Source: Avidesulfovibrio sp964369685 (GTDB lineage Bacteria > Desulfobacterota > Desulfovibrionia > Desulfovibrionales > Desulfovibrionaceae). Taken from it: a stretch of 64,000 bases of DNA. The stretch is taken from NCBI GenBank assembly GCA_964369685.1, contig CAYJFB010000013.1, forward strand, positions 1-64,000, given 5' to 3'. Positions 35,160 through 43,798 of this stretch are shown here, in pieces; position 1 is the stretch's first letter, and every line of letters starts with the position of its first letter. Below the pieces are notes generated by a model that did not search any database, was not told the DNA's origin, and saw only the letters and a program-made list of their open reading frames with translations. Made by a program: the position numbers and the translations under genes.

Positions 35160-36044
35160 ATGGATATAGCTTTTACAAAAATGCATGGTATTGGCAATGA
35201 TTATATTTATATCAATGGTTTTATACATGATATAGACAATCCTTCTTCATTGGCTTGTCTGATGAGTGATCGTCATTTTGGTGTCGGTTCAGACGGCTTG
35301 GTGCTCATTTTGCCTCCCACAGATGATATGAAAGACTATGCCGACGTGCGCATGCGCATGTTTAACAGCGATGGATCAGAAGCAGAAATGTGTGGCAACG
35401 CCTCGCGCTGTGTGGGGAAGTACGTCGTTGACAACGGCCTTGTCCAAACAACAGCAGCCAATCCACAACCCATACGCTTGCAAACCTTGGCCGGGATAAA
35501 AATCATCACACCGTTGTTTGAAGACGGGAAGGTTGTCGGTGCAACGGTTGATATGGGTGAACCTGAACTTGTGCCTTCTCGTATTCCTGTTCTGGTTGTT
35601 GACGGAGACGATGATACACGCTTTATTGCTCGAACAGTCAATGTCGCCGGTACGATTCGTTCAGTGACGGCTGTATCTATGGGTAATCCTCATGCTGTTG
35701 TGTTTGTTGAAAATACAGAAAAACTTGATTTGCCGCATATCGGTTCTGAGTTTGAAACACATCCAATCTTCCCTGCCAAAGTCAATACAGAATTTGTACA
35801 GATTATGGATTCTGCCAAAGTGAAAATGCGTGTTTGGGAACGCGGTGCGGGGGAAACATTGGCGTGTGGGACCGGTGCGTGTGCCGTGGCTGTGGCTTCT
35901 GTACTTACTGGAAAAACAGGCCGTGCGATTGATGTCGAATTACTCGGCGGTACGTTACATATCAATTGGGATGCCGAAACAAATCATGTCTTTATGACAG
36001 GTGGAGCGGTCACTGTTTTTGACGGTGTGTTTCATACACAATAA
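35160..36044 (+). CDS. dapF: Diaminopimelate epimerase
   Basis: DapF converts LL- to meso-diaminopimelate for lysine and peptidoglycan. The 294-residue protein has both active-site cysteines: AEMCGNASRCVG (general CGNGxRC, here with A-S in place of G-A) and ETLACGTGACAVAVA. The N-terminal FTKMHGIGNDYIYI and SDRHFGVGSDGL are typical. ATG 35160 has GAGGA five bases upstream. dapL follows 180 bases downstream on the same strand, so the last two diaminopimelate steps are encoded together. Confidence 0.97.
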   Translation: MDIAFTKMHGIGNDYIYINGFIHDIDNPSSLACLMSDRHFGVGSDGLVLILPPTDDMKDYADVRMRMFNSDGSEAEMCGNASRCVGKYVVDNGLVQTTAANPQPIRLQTLAGIKIITPLFEDGKVVGATVDMGEPELVPSRIPVLVVDGDDDTRFIARTVNVAGTIRSVTAVSMGNPHAVVFVENTEKLDLPHIGSEFETHPIFPAKVNTEFVQIMDSAKVKMRVWERGAGETLACGTGACAVAVASVLTGKTGRAIDVELLGGTLHINWDAETNHVFMTGGAVTVFDGVFHTQ

Positions 36045-36060
36045 TCTTTTTCTTTTATTA

Positions 36061-36170
36061 TATAGCCATGTGATTTTTATTGTGATGCCTTGCACTTTCA
36101 ACGTACAGAGTAAGGAACCGAACTATTCCTCTTACGAGTTATGCTGTCTGCAAAAAAGAACATGGCTATA
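36061..36170 (+). ncRNA. Candidate structured leader or small RNA between dapF and dapL
   Basis: TATAGCCATGT (36061-36071) pairs perfectly with ACATGGCTATA (36160-36170), closing an 88-base interior. Inside, GTAAGGAA pairs with TTCCTCTTAC (36111-36136, one bulge). The RNA ends 54 bases before the dapL ATG. It lacks the conserved core of the lysine riboswitch as far as I can see. Function unknown. Confidence 0.4.
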
Positions 36171-36224
36171 AAATGTCTAAAAAATTTTTATTATTTTAAT
36201 GTGTAAAGACATAAGGATACATTC

Positions 36225-37448
36225 ATGCCTCAAGTTAATGACGCTTTTCTCCGTTTGCCGGGGAGTTATTTGTTTGCAGAAATTCGTCGCCGTGTTGACG
36301 CGTGTAAAGCTACAAATCCCAATCGTTCATTTATCAGTCTTGGCATCGGTGATGTCACGCGCCCTTTGGTTCCTGCGATTATCGACGCGTTGCATAAAGC
36401 CGTTGACGAGATGGCTCAAGCAGAAACGTTTCGCGGTTACGGCCCCGAACAAGGTTATGATTTTTTACGCCAAGCCATCGCCAAAAATGATTACGCCGTT
36501 CGTGGAGTAAACATCGATCCCGATGAGATTTTCATTAGTGACGGCGCCAAATGTGATGTGGGGCACTTTCAGGATCTCTTTGCCGCAGACACTGTTGTGG
36601 CTTTGACCGATCCTGTTTATCCCGTCTACGCCGACACCAACGCCATGGCCAATCGTGCAGGCCATTGGGACGGCACACGTTGGGATGGACTGATTTATTT
36701 GCCTTGTGTGCGCGAAAATGACTTTGTGCCCGATTTTCCGAAACAACGTCCCGACATTATTTATCTGTGTTACCCCAATAATCCCACAGGTACCGTGCTC
36801 AACCGTGCGGCATTGAAAGCGTGGGTGGAATACGCACAAAAAATCGGTGCCGTCATTCTTTATGATTCGGCATATGAAGCGTTTATTACAGAACCTGACG
36901 TGCCACATAGCATTTTTGAGATTGAAGGCGCTCGTGAAGTGGCTGTTGAATTTCGCAGTTTCTCAAAAATTGCAGGCTTTACGGGGTTGCGTTGTGCGTA
37001 TGTAACCATTCCAAAAGAGCTTGTCATACACAGTGCCGAAAAAGGAAAAATTTCGTTGCACAGCTTGTGGCTAAGACACCAAAGCACACGATTCAACGGG
37101 TGTGCATATGTTGTACAGCGCGCAGCCGAAGCGGTCTTCAGTCCCGAGGGCTACGCTCAATGTATGGAAAATATCAGAGGCTATATGAAAAATGCTGCGG
37201 ATATTCGTCAAGGTGTTGTTGAGCTGGGGCTTGAAGCGTTTGGTGGGGTAAATGCACCGTATATTTGGCTGCAAACACCGAACGGCGAAAAATCATGGGA
37301 CTTTTTTGAACGGTTGTTGAACAATACAGGTCTTATATGTACACCCGGTTCGGGCTTTGGCCCCAGCGGTGAAGGGTATGCACGCTTAACCGCCTTTGGC
37401 ACGGCAGAACAAACCGCCGAAGCCATCCAACGATTAAAACAATTTTGA
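36225..37448 (+). CDS. dapL: LL-diaminopimelate aminotransferase
   Basis: This pyridoxal-phosphate enzyme converts tetrahydrodipicolinate directly to LL-diaminopimelate, bypassing the succinylase steps, as in chlamydiae, plants and Desulfovibrionaceae. The 407-residue length is typical. Seen motifs are FRGYGPEQGYDFLR, CYPNNPTGTVLNRAAL, ILYDSAYEAFI and EFRSFSKIAGFTGLRCAYV, where Lys of SFSK binds the cofactor. AAGGAT lies upstream of ATG 36225. It follows dapF. Confidence 0.97.
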   Translation: MPQVNDAFLRLPGSYLFAEIRRRVDACKATNPNRSFISLGIGDVTRPLVPAIIDALHKAVDEMAQAETFRGYGPEQGYDFLRQAIAKNDYAVRGVNIDPDEIFISDGAKCDVGHFQDLFAADTVVALTDPVYPVYADTNAMANRAGHWDGTRWDGLIYLPCVRENDFVPDFPKQRPDIIYLCYPNNPTGTVLNRAALKAWVEYAQKIGAVILYDSAYEAFITEPDVPHSIFEIEGAREVAVEFRSFSKIAGFTGLRCAYVTIPKELVIHSAEKGKISLHSLWLRHQSTRFNGCAYVVQRAAEAVFSPEGYAQCMENIRGYMKNAADIRQGVVELGLEAFGGVNAPYIWLQTPNGEKSWDFFERLLNNTGLICTPGSGFGPSGEGYARLTAFGTAEQTAEAIQRLKQF

Positions 37449-37470
37449 AGTGTCTCGGAAGGAGAAAATC

Positions 37471-39564
37471 ATGCCCTCTGCAAAACGTTTTATCACAACC
37501 TTATGGTTACAGGTGGGAAGCCTTTTAACGGTTACCTTGCTGTTTTTTATCCTAGTTTGTTCATTTTTTGATTTGTCAACGGGTTGGTTGCTTGTTTTGT
37601 TTTGTGGTGTGTTTGCAGTTCTTTTTGGCATATTTGTTCTTTTGACGACACCGCTTGGAGAAGAGCTTGAGGGGTTGGAGGCACTGGCAACAGGTATTCG
37701 TGTCCGTCATCCCGATCGCTCATTTTATAGTAAAACACAAGGTATTGCTGCGGCTGCAGAAACAATGCTGCGTCAAGCCGATGCGTTAGATGAACAGCGA
37801 GTCATGTTTAGTGATTTGCTTGAACATTTACCGTTTCCTGTGGCGTTGTGTACCCCGCAGCGTACCATTGCTTTTGCAAGTCAAGGTTTTCCCTCTGTGT
37901 TTCATTTGTCGCAATCTTCCAAGATGTTACGCGATGTGTCCATTAAAGACGTGTTGCCCGAATCGTGCCGTCGTTTGATTGATACATGTATTGAATATGG
38001 ACGGTCTACGGAAGCCGTTCTCAACGTGTCGGGGAACACTTCGTTTCGTGTGCAAGCCTTGCCTGTACCGAACCAAGGGACACTTGCGGGTGTGGTTTTG
38101 GTTTTGGAAAAGCAGATAGAAACAAACGCTCATGCAGAACATGCGCTGTCAGGTTGTACCAAAGCCGGTAAACGCATCTATCCTTTGGCATTGGGTGTGG
38201 CGGCTTCTACGGAGACGTTCACGATTCTTGCGCGTGATCGCATCAATACGGTGACGGAGTTACAAAAGCAATCGGGCAACACATTGAGTGCTTTGAAAGA
38301 AACCGCCACAGGTATTGATGAAGTGCTTGTACATACCGAGGAAACGGTCGGCATTGCTCAAACGGCATTGAATGATGCCAAGCAAGGTGCCGAGCTCGTT
38401 GCACAAACAGACACCTGTATCACATCGATGAGCAGTGCTGCGGAAGATTTGGACAAACTGATTCATTCTTTGAGCAGTCAAGCCGATGCTATTGGTTCAG
38501 TCAGTGGTATTATTAAAGATATCGCCGATCAAACCAATTTATTGGCACTCAATGCGGCGATTGAGGCGGCACGTGCGGGTGAAGCAGGTCGGGGTTTTGC
38601 GGTGGTTGCGGATGAGGTTCGCAAGCTTGCAGAAAAAACAGTGAATTCCACACAACAGGTTGCTTCTGCGGTTGATACCATTCGTAAACTTTCCGGCGAA
38701 GCCACGCAATCAATGCAGCGTACGGGAGAGTTGGTTTCTGATAACAGAACGCTTGCCAACTCTGCAGGCAACGCCATATTGCATGTGATGGAACAGGTTG
38801 AAAAGGTGTTTTTGCGAATGGAGCAAATTGTGCAAGCCACACAACGGCTTGTTGCACAAAATCATGAGGCGCATACGGCGCAAGAAATAGTCACACAAAT
38901 CGTTGATACTGTTGAAAAAGATACAAAGCAGTCACTCGGTGCGGCACAAGAACTTTCCGAACAAACACAAGAATTGATCTCCTTGGCAAACAGTTTTCAA
39001 GGAGTCACGGTAGACAAAAATAAATTGTGGCATGGCAGTAAAACAATGCGAGGTATTTTACCTCAACTGATGATCCAATTCATTACAAAAGCCTATGGAC
39101 AAGATCTTTGTGTTCAGGTGCTTGAAAGTATGGGGAATCCTGTGTTTTTACCGTCTATGAGTGTTGACGGCGCAGTGATCAAACAGTTGGCTCATGAAAC
39201 AGCCGCGCGCGCGGGCGTGACAGAGCGTGAGATTTTTCTTAAAATGGGTGTATATACGATTGCAGCATTTAAAAAGATGTATGGCTTGCAATATTTTGAT
39301 AAACCCAATTTGCGTGAATTTTTATTGAGTATGAATGATGTGCATCAGCGTTTGTCTGCTGTCATTCCCGGGATCACGCCGCCTCAGTTCAGCTATACGG
39401 AAAAAGACGGAACACTTTTGATGACGTATGTTTCAGAACGCGCTTTCTTTGATTACTTTGAGGGCATCATTCATGCGGCGGCGACAGAATTTGGACAAAA
39501 AATCAAACTCAATATGCAAAACTCCACAAAAAAAGAAATTACTGCCTTGATTCATTTTCTGTAA
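37471..39564 (+). CDS. Methyl-accepting chemotaxis protein with C-terminal H-NOX heme domain
   Basis: The 697-residue protein has two membrane helices near the N-terminus (about 10-30 and 33-52) with a very short periplasmic loop, a PAS-like region (about 95-200), and a signalling domain with the receptor tip IEAARAGEAGRGFAVVADEVRKLAEK. From residue 526 it continues as a full H-NOX (heme NO/O2-binding) domain, MRGILPQLMIQF. The diagnostic pattern is met exactly: His625, then Pro 13 later, then Tyr653-x-Ser-x-Arg657 (HX12PX14YXSXR). Known H-NOX chemoreceptors carry the domain at the N-terminus, so this order is unusual. ATG 37471 has GGAG upstream. It may sense NO or O2. Confidence 0.9.
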   Translation: MPSAKRFITTLWLQVGSLLTVTLLFFILVCSFFDLSTGWLLVLFCGVFAVLFGIFVLLTTPLGEELEGLEALATGIRVRHPDRSFYSKTQGIAAAAETMLRQADALDEQRVMFSDLLEHLPFPVALCTPQRTIAFASQGFPSVFHLSQSSKMLRDVSIKDVLPESCRRLIDTCIEYGRSTEAVLNVSGNTSFRVQALPVPNQGTLAGVVLVLEKQIETNAHAEHALSGCTKAGKRIYPLALGVAASTETFTILARDRINTVTELQKQSGNTLSALKETATGIDEVLVHTEETVGIAQTALNDAKQGAELVAQTDTCITSMSSAAEDLDKLIHSLSSQADAIGSVSGIIKDIADQTNLLALNAAIEAARAGEAGRGFAVVADEVRKLAEKTVNSTQQVASAVDTIRKLSGEATQSMQRTGELVSDNRTLANSAGNAILHVMEQVEKVFLRMEQIVQATQRLVAQNHEAHTAQEIVTQIVDTVEKDTKQSLGAAQELSEQTQELISLANSFQGVTVDKNKLWHGSKTMRGILPQLMIQFITKAYGQDLCVQVLESMGNPVFLPSMSVDGAVIKQLAHETAARAGVTEREIFLKMGVYTIAAFKKMYGLQYFDKPNLREFLLSMNDVHQRLSAVIPGITPPQFSYTEKDGTLLMTYVSERAFFDYFEGIIHAAATEFGQKIKLNMQNSTKKEITALIHFL

Positions 39565-39676
39565 GATTGTTCTTTGGGAGACAATGGCACGTTCTCTCTC
39601 AGAGGGGCTTCTTTTCTGTTTTGCAACGATTTTGTATATATAGAGAAAGCCCCTCGCATGAGGAGAAATTATTGCC

Positions 39677-39706
39677 AAAAGCAGGCTCGGAAAGTCTGCT
39701 TTTTTA
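39677..39706 (+). terminator. Rho-independent terminator of the MCP-H-NOX gene
   Basis: AAAAGCAG pairs with CTGCTTTT around an 11-base loop and runs into TTTTTT. A weaker stem, GAGGGGCTT/AAGCCCCTC (39602-39610/39647-39655), lies just upstream. Confidence 0.85.
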
Positions 39707-39761
39707 TTGATACGCAATATGTATAAAACACTATTTACACACGCTCGAAATATAAAGCATC

Positions 39762-40484
39762 ATGCAACAAAATCTCTCTTTTCTTATGCTTGACGGCAGT
39801 CGTCGTGCCGTACCTGTATTCCTTGGGTATATTCCGTTGGGTATTGCTTTTGGAGTCTTAGCGGTACAAAACGGCATTCCTGCATTGATTGCCGTATTCA
39901 TGTCTTTATTTGTGTATACGGGTGCGGGGCAACTCATTGCCATTGGTCTTTGGGGAAGCGGAACGCCGTTATTATCCATTATTCTTACTGTTTTTGTTGT
40001 CAATTTACGTCATGTGCTCATGGCAGCGGCATTGGTTCCGTGGTTGTCGCGGCTCGGTATCATCCAACAAAGCCTTATCGGCGCACAAATCACCGACGAA
40101 ACCTTTGCACTGCATTGTGCCGCCATGCACGCTGACGAACAACCACAAACAGCACGACTCATTGCACTCAACTCAACCGCACATCTGGGCTGGGTCGGAG
40201 GAACCTTTTTGGGTGTGGTTGCGGGCGATCTTTTGGCAGATCCAAAACTCTTGGGACTCGATTTTGCCTTGCCTGCCATGTTTATTGCTCTACTTATTCC
40301 TTACTGTAAAAACCGTTATACACTGTTTGTATCGCTCTTGGCAGGACTTTTGTCTGTCGGTTTTGTTTTGCTTGGCGCAGGCCGTTGGAACGTCATCTTT
40401 GCAACATTGATAACGGCAACAGTAGCAAGTACTCTCCAATACTATACAACAATACGCTCGCTCAAAAAAGAGCACACATCATGA
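39762..40484 (+). CDS. azlC: Branched-chain amino acid exporter, large subunit AzlC
   Basis: The 240-residue membrane protein (about six to seven helices) starts with RRAVPVFLGYIPLGIAFGVLA and has FVVNLRHVLMAAALVPWLS and GAQITDETFAL, the AzlC landmarks. With AzlD it exports branched-chain amino acids or analogues such as azaleucine. Its stop overlaps the azlD start by 4 bases. The Shine-Dalgarno is weak. Confidence 0.93.
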   Translation: MQQNLSFLMLDGSRRAVPVFLGYIPLGIAFGVLAVQNGIPALIAVFMSLFVYTGAGQLIAIGLWGSGTPLLSIILTVFVVNLRHVLMAAALVPWLSRLGIIQQSLIGAQITDETFALHCAAMHADEQPQTARLIALNSTAHLGWVGGTFLGVVAGDLLADPKLLGLDFALPAMFIALLIPYCKNRYTLFVSLLAGLLSVGFVLLGAGRWNVIFATLITATVASTLQYYTTIRSLKKEHTS

Positions 40485-40810
40485 ACGAAACAGACACAAC
40501 CTTTCTTTTTTTATTGCTTGGCATGACGTTTGTTATGGTTATTCCCCGTGTGGCACCGTTTCTCATGCTGACAGGACGACATATTCCGCCTTTTTTTGTC
40601 ACATGGCTCAGCTTTGTTCCTGTTTCTATTCTTGCGGCACTTCTTGCTCCCGAACTCTTACTTAAAAACAATGCATTGGATCTTTCGCAAGACAATCTGT
40701 TTCTTTTGGCTGCCATACCGACATTCTTTATCGCATGGAAAACAGAAAACCTCATGCTGGCTCTCTGCGTGGGAATGGGCGGTCTGGCCTTGATGCGTGC
40801 TTTTTTGTGA
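40481..40810 (+). CDS. azlD: Branched-chain amino acid exporter, small subunit AzlD
   Basis: The 109-residue partner of AzlC has four short helices and the pattern FLLLGMTFVMVIPRVAPFLML...FVTWLSFVPVSILAALLAPELL. ATG 40481 lies in the azlC stop (ATGA), so the two are translated together. Downstream, 40811-41050, is AT-rich and no gene is recognised. Confidence 0.92.
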   Translation: MNETDTTFLFLLLGMTFVMVIPRVAPFLMLTGRHIPPFFVTWLSFVPVSILAALLAPELLLKNNALDLSQDNLFLLAAIPTFFIAWKTENLMLALCVGMGGLALMRAFL

Positions 40811-41050
40811 AACAATAAATGCTCTTAAAACAACAGTTTTTTTAAACTCTTACAATAAAGTTTTGAAAAGAACGGTCTTTATTGCCAAGAAAGCCTTGGC
40901 AAAGGGGGATCTTCGTTGTATAGTTCTATTTAACAGAGAGGTTCTACAACAGTGCTGTGTAACAGCATCGCAGTCAATGCAGTTGTTTTTAAACCTCCAT
41001 GTTGCATATATATGATTTTGCAAAAAAAATTCCCTCTGTGAGGCTTTGAT

Positions 41051-41296
41051 ATGGAACTGTTCACTCTTCTTGAAAATTTGGAAAAACGTATAGAAACTTT
41101 GCTTGTCGAACGCGAAGGCCTTCTTGAAGAAAGCTTAGCCGCCGAACGCCTTCGTGTTGAAAATCGCGCTCTGCAAGAAGAACTGGAGCAAGAACGGCAA
41201 ACACGACAACATATCCAAACCCGTATCAGTTCCGTATTGGGTAATCTCGCACAACATGTCGATAAAAGTGGCGCAGATCAGGAGCCCACGGCTTAA
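41051..41296 (+). CDS. Small coiled-coil protein, ZapB-like
   Basis: The 81-residue product is almost entirely a coiled coil (LLENLEKRIETLLVEREGLLEESLAAERLRVENRALQEELEQERQ), close in length and pattern to ZapB, which links FtsZ via ZapA to the nucleoid. The zapA gene follows 26 bases later, supporting a division role. Sequence alone does not prove ZapB identity. Confidence 0.75.
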   Translation: MELFTLLENLEKRIETLLVEREGLLEESLAAERLRVENRALQEELEQERQTRQHIQTRISSVLGNLAQHVDKSGADQEPTA

Positions 41297-41322
41297 AGCC
41301 TTAAACGGGCTTTTGCAAAGCC

Positions 41323-41586
41323 ATGCGCGGCTTTAAATTTACAATCCTCGGTGTTGAGATTTCTTTTCGAGCAGACGCTGATCCCATCGAATTGGAAAAA
41401 GCTAAATGTTACGTAGAAGAACTCGCTCAACAACTGAAAAGTGGCGGCAATCAGCCGAACAGAGACAAGTTACTCATGGTTTTGGCCTTGGGAGTGGCTT
41501 ACGATTTGTTGCAGACAAAAAATAAACTTGAAGATGTGGAAGCACGTCTTGAACGTTTGTTTAATAATATAGATGAATCGGTTTAA
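41323..41586 (+). CDS. zapA: Cell division protein ZapA
   Basis: ZapA bundles FtsZ at the division site. The 87-residue product has the family start (KFTILGVEISFRADADPIELEKAKCYVEELAQQL) and a C-terminal helix that dimerises (RDKLLMVLALGVAYDLLQTKNKLEDVEARLERL). It is followed directly by the 6S RNA, as in many bacteria. With the ZapB-like gene it forms a short division operon. Confidence 0.9.
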   Translation: MRGFKFTILGVEISFRADADPIELEKAKCYVEELAQQLKSGGNQPNRDKLLMVLALGVAYDLLQTKNKLEDVEARLERLFNNIDESV

Positions 41587-41592
41587 AACAAT

Positions 41593-41772
41593 AAAATCCC
41601 TGGGAGGTACGTGATCCACATCGCAGTGCTGACCTCACAAGCTTCAATATAGAAATCAGAGTCGCTGTTTGGTGTGCATGCCCGTAAGGGAAGTCTAAAG
41701 AACAGGTTATGGTTTCGCCCTGGTTTACCAGGTTTTGCACGGCGTGTTGACACGGCCTTTTGGGGATTTTAC
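41593..41772 (+). ncRNA. ssrS: 6S RNA
   Basis: The terminal helix AAATCCC (5') with GGGGATTT (3') closes a long hairpin of about 180 bases. The central region GGTGTGCATGCCCGTAAGGG and the following AAGTCTAAAG match the E. coli 6S arrangement (GGTGAGCATGCTCGG...AAGCCTTAAA). 6S RNA mimics an open promoter and binds sigma-70 RNA polymerase in slow growth. Its position just after zapA is the conserved location. Confidence 0.85.
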
Positions 41773-42153
41773 TTTTTATTTTGTTATGAATCGTTGTCTG
41801 TGTATTGGCATTTCGGATCTTTATTCGGATTGATTCACAAACAGTTGGTGGGTTTTTAACGAACGTACAACAATGACGCAACACCGCAACGTGTTGCGTA
41901 GAAGGTGTCGTTTTGACACGTTTACCGTGTTGAATCGATATTTTTTTGTACATATCGTTGTAATTATTGAAGTAAAGGCCGTCTCAACAGGCAGCTTGCG
42001 TTGCTTTGCAAGATGTTTTGTTGTCATGGTCTTTTTTTATATGGCGTGATCTGTAAACAAAGAAACGCACTCTGCATAGAAAGAGCCGTATATCCTCATT
42101 TCAGACACATTTCTGACAACGAGTATAGACTCGATAGCATATAAGGAGCAGTC
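41773..42153. other. 381-base gap with hairpins between 6S RNA and rny
   Basis: No gene is seen. ACGCAACAC (41876-41884) pairs with GTGTTGCGT (41891-41899), and GTGTC (41905-) pairs with GACAC a few bases on, so two small stems stand side by side. TAAGGAGCAGTC precedes the rny ATG. Confidence 0.55.
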
Positions 42154-43713
42154 ATGGAACTCAGCTATTTTTTGACAATACTGCTGACTCTTGGAGTCGG
42201 CGGCGGATTGGGTTTTTGGTTTCGCCGTTATGCCACGGCAAAAAGCCTTGGTGATGCCAACGAATTGGCCGCGCGTATTGTAGAAGAAGCGCGTAAAGAA
42301 GCGCAAGCACAAAAAAAAGAAATTTTACTTCAAGGACAAAATGATCTGTTTAATCAAAAACATGAACTTGAAGTTGAATTTAAAGATCGTGAACGTGAAC
42401 TGAAAGCTCGTGACAAAAAATTACAAGAACAAAACGAACGCCTGACAGAACGTGTTGAAAAAGCAACAATAAAAGAACAAGAATTGTTGCTCTCTGAAAA
42501 AGGTTTGGCACGCAAAGAACGCCTTCTGGATGAAGAAGAAGTGCGCTTACAAGAATGTATCGGCGAACAACAAAAAAAATTGATTGAAATATCTGAAATG
42601 ACAACAGAAGAAGCAAAAAACCATTTGCTCAAAGAAGTTGAAGCGCATACGCGCCACGAATCGGCAAAAATGATGCGTCAAATAGAAGCCGAAGCTCGTG
42701 AAACAGCCGACCGTAAAGCAAAAGAAATCATCGCCAGTGCGATTCAACGGTACGCAGGCGACTACGTGTGTGAACACACGGTAACAGCAGTGACCTTGCC
42801 AAGCGAAGACATGAAAGGACGCATCATCGGGCGTGAAGGACGTAACATTCGTGCACTTGAAGCGGCAACGGGTGTCGATCTCATTATTGATGATACGCCT
42901 GAAACGGTCATTTTGTCTGCATACAGTCCTTTGCGTCGTCAGGTAGCCAAGATGGCTCTTGAACGGTTGATACAAGACGGGCGAATCCACCCCGCACGCA
43001 TTGAAGATATTGTGCAAAAATGTGAACAAGAATTGGACGTGCAGATTCGTGAAGTGGGTGAACAAGCGACCTTTGATGCGGGTGTCCATGGGATTCATCC
43101 TGATTTGGTGCGTCATCTCGGTCAACTGCGCTACAGAACAAGTTTTACGCAAAACGTGTTGCAACATTCCCTTGAAGTTGCGGCATTGTGCGGCATGATG
43201 GCTGCGGAATTGGGTATGGACATCAAAAAAGCCAAGCGTGCGGGATTGTTGCACGATCTTGGCAAGGCTGTTGACCATGAAGTGGAAGGACCGCACGCGC
43301 TTATCGGTGCGGATTTGGCGAAAAAATATAATGAATCAAAAGAAATCATTCACGCCATAGCCGCACACCACGAAGAACAACGCCCGGAAACAGCGTTGGC
43401 TGTGCTTGTTCAGGCCGCCGATTCGCTTTCGGGAGCGCGCCCGGGAGCGCGTAAAGAACTTTTGGAAAATTATGTTAAACGCCTTGAAGATCTTGAGCAT
43501 ATCGCCACAGACTTTGACGGCGTGGCTAAAGCCTATGCCATTCAAGCGGGACGTGAGATTCGTGTGATGGTCAATTCCGAAGACGTGGATGATGACCAAA
43601 CGTTCATGCTCTGTAAAGGCATTGCAGGAAAAATAGAGGACAATCTCACCTACCCCGGACAAATTCGGGTTACGGTAATCCGCGAACGCCGTGCTGTCGG
43701 TTATGCGAAATAG
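42154..43713 (+). CDS. rny: Ribonuclease Y
   Basis: RNase Y is a membrane-anchored endoribonuclease that starts mRNA decay. The 519-residue protein has an N-terminal membrane helix, a long charged coiled coil (about 40-200), a KH domain (MKGRIIGREGRNIRALEAATGVDLIIDDTPE) and an HD phosphohydrolase domain (GLLHDLGKAVDHEVEGPHALIG) with the catalytic His-Asp. AAGGAG lies six bases before ATG 42154. Confidence 0.97.
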   Translation: MELSYFLTILLTLGVGGGLGFWFRRYATAKSLGDANELAARIVEEARKEAQAQKKEILLQGQNDLFNQKHELEVEFKDRERELKARDKKLQEQNERLTERVEKATIKEQELLLSEKGLARKERLLDEEEVRLQECIGEQQKKLIEISEMTTEEAKNHLLKEVEAHTRHESAKMMRQIEAEARETADRKAKEIIASAIQRYAGDYVCEHTVTAVTLPSEDMKGRIIGREGRNIRALEAATGVDLIIDDTPETVILSAYSPLRRQVAKMALERLIQDGRIHPARIEDIVQKCEQELDVQIREVGEQATFDAGVHGIHPDLVRHLGQLRYRTSFTQNVLQHSLEVAALCGMMAAELGMDIKKAKRAGLLHDLGKAVDHEVEGPHALIGADLAKKYNESKEIIHAIAAHHEEQRPETALAVLVQAADSLSGARPGARKELLENYVKRLEDLEHIATDFDGVAKAYAIQAGREIRVMVNSEDVDDDQTFMLCKGIAGKIEDNLTYPGQIRVTVIRERRAVGYAK

Positions 43714-43798
43714 TTTTTATGATATTGATTTTTAGGGATGTTTTTCAATAAAACATGTATTGAAAAACATCCCTCAGGCAAAAGAAAAGGATTTTTTT

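Noticed and set aside
36045..36224. Lysine riboswitch before dapL
   Set aside because: The helical layout and conserved core of the L box are not seen; kept only as an unclassified structured region.
40797..41015. 72-residue plus-strand frame between azlD and the ZapB-like gene
   Set aside because: No ribosome site, no family resemblance and irregular composition; probably non-coding.
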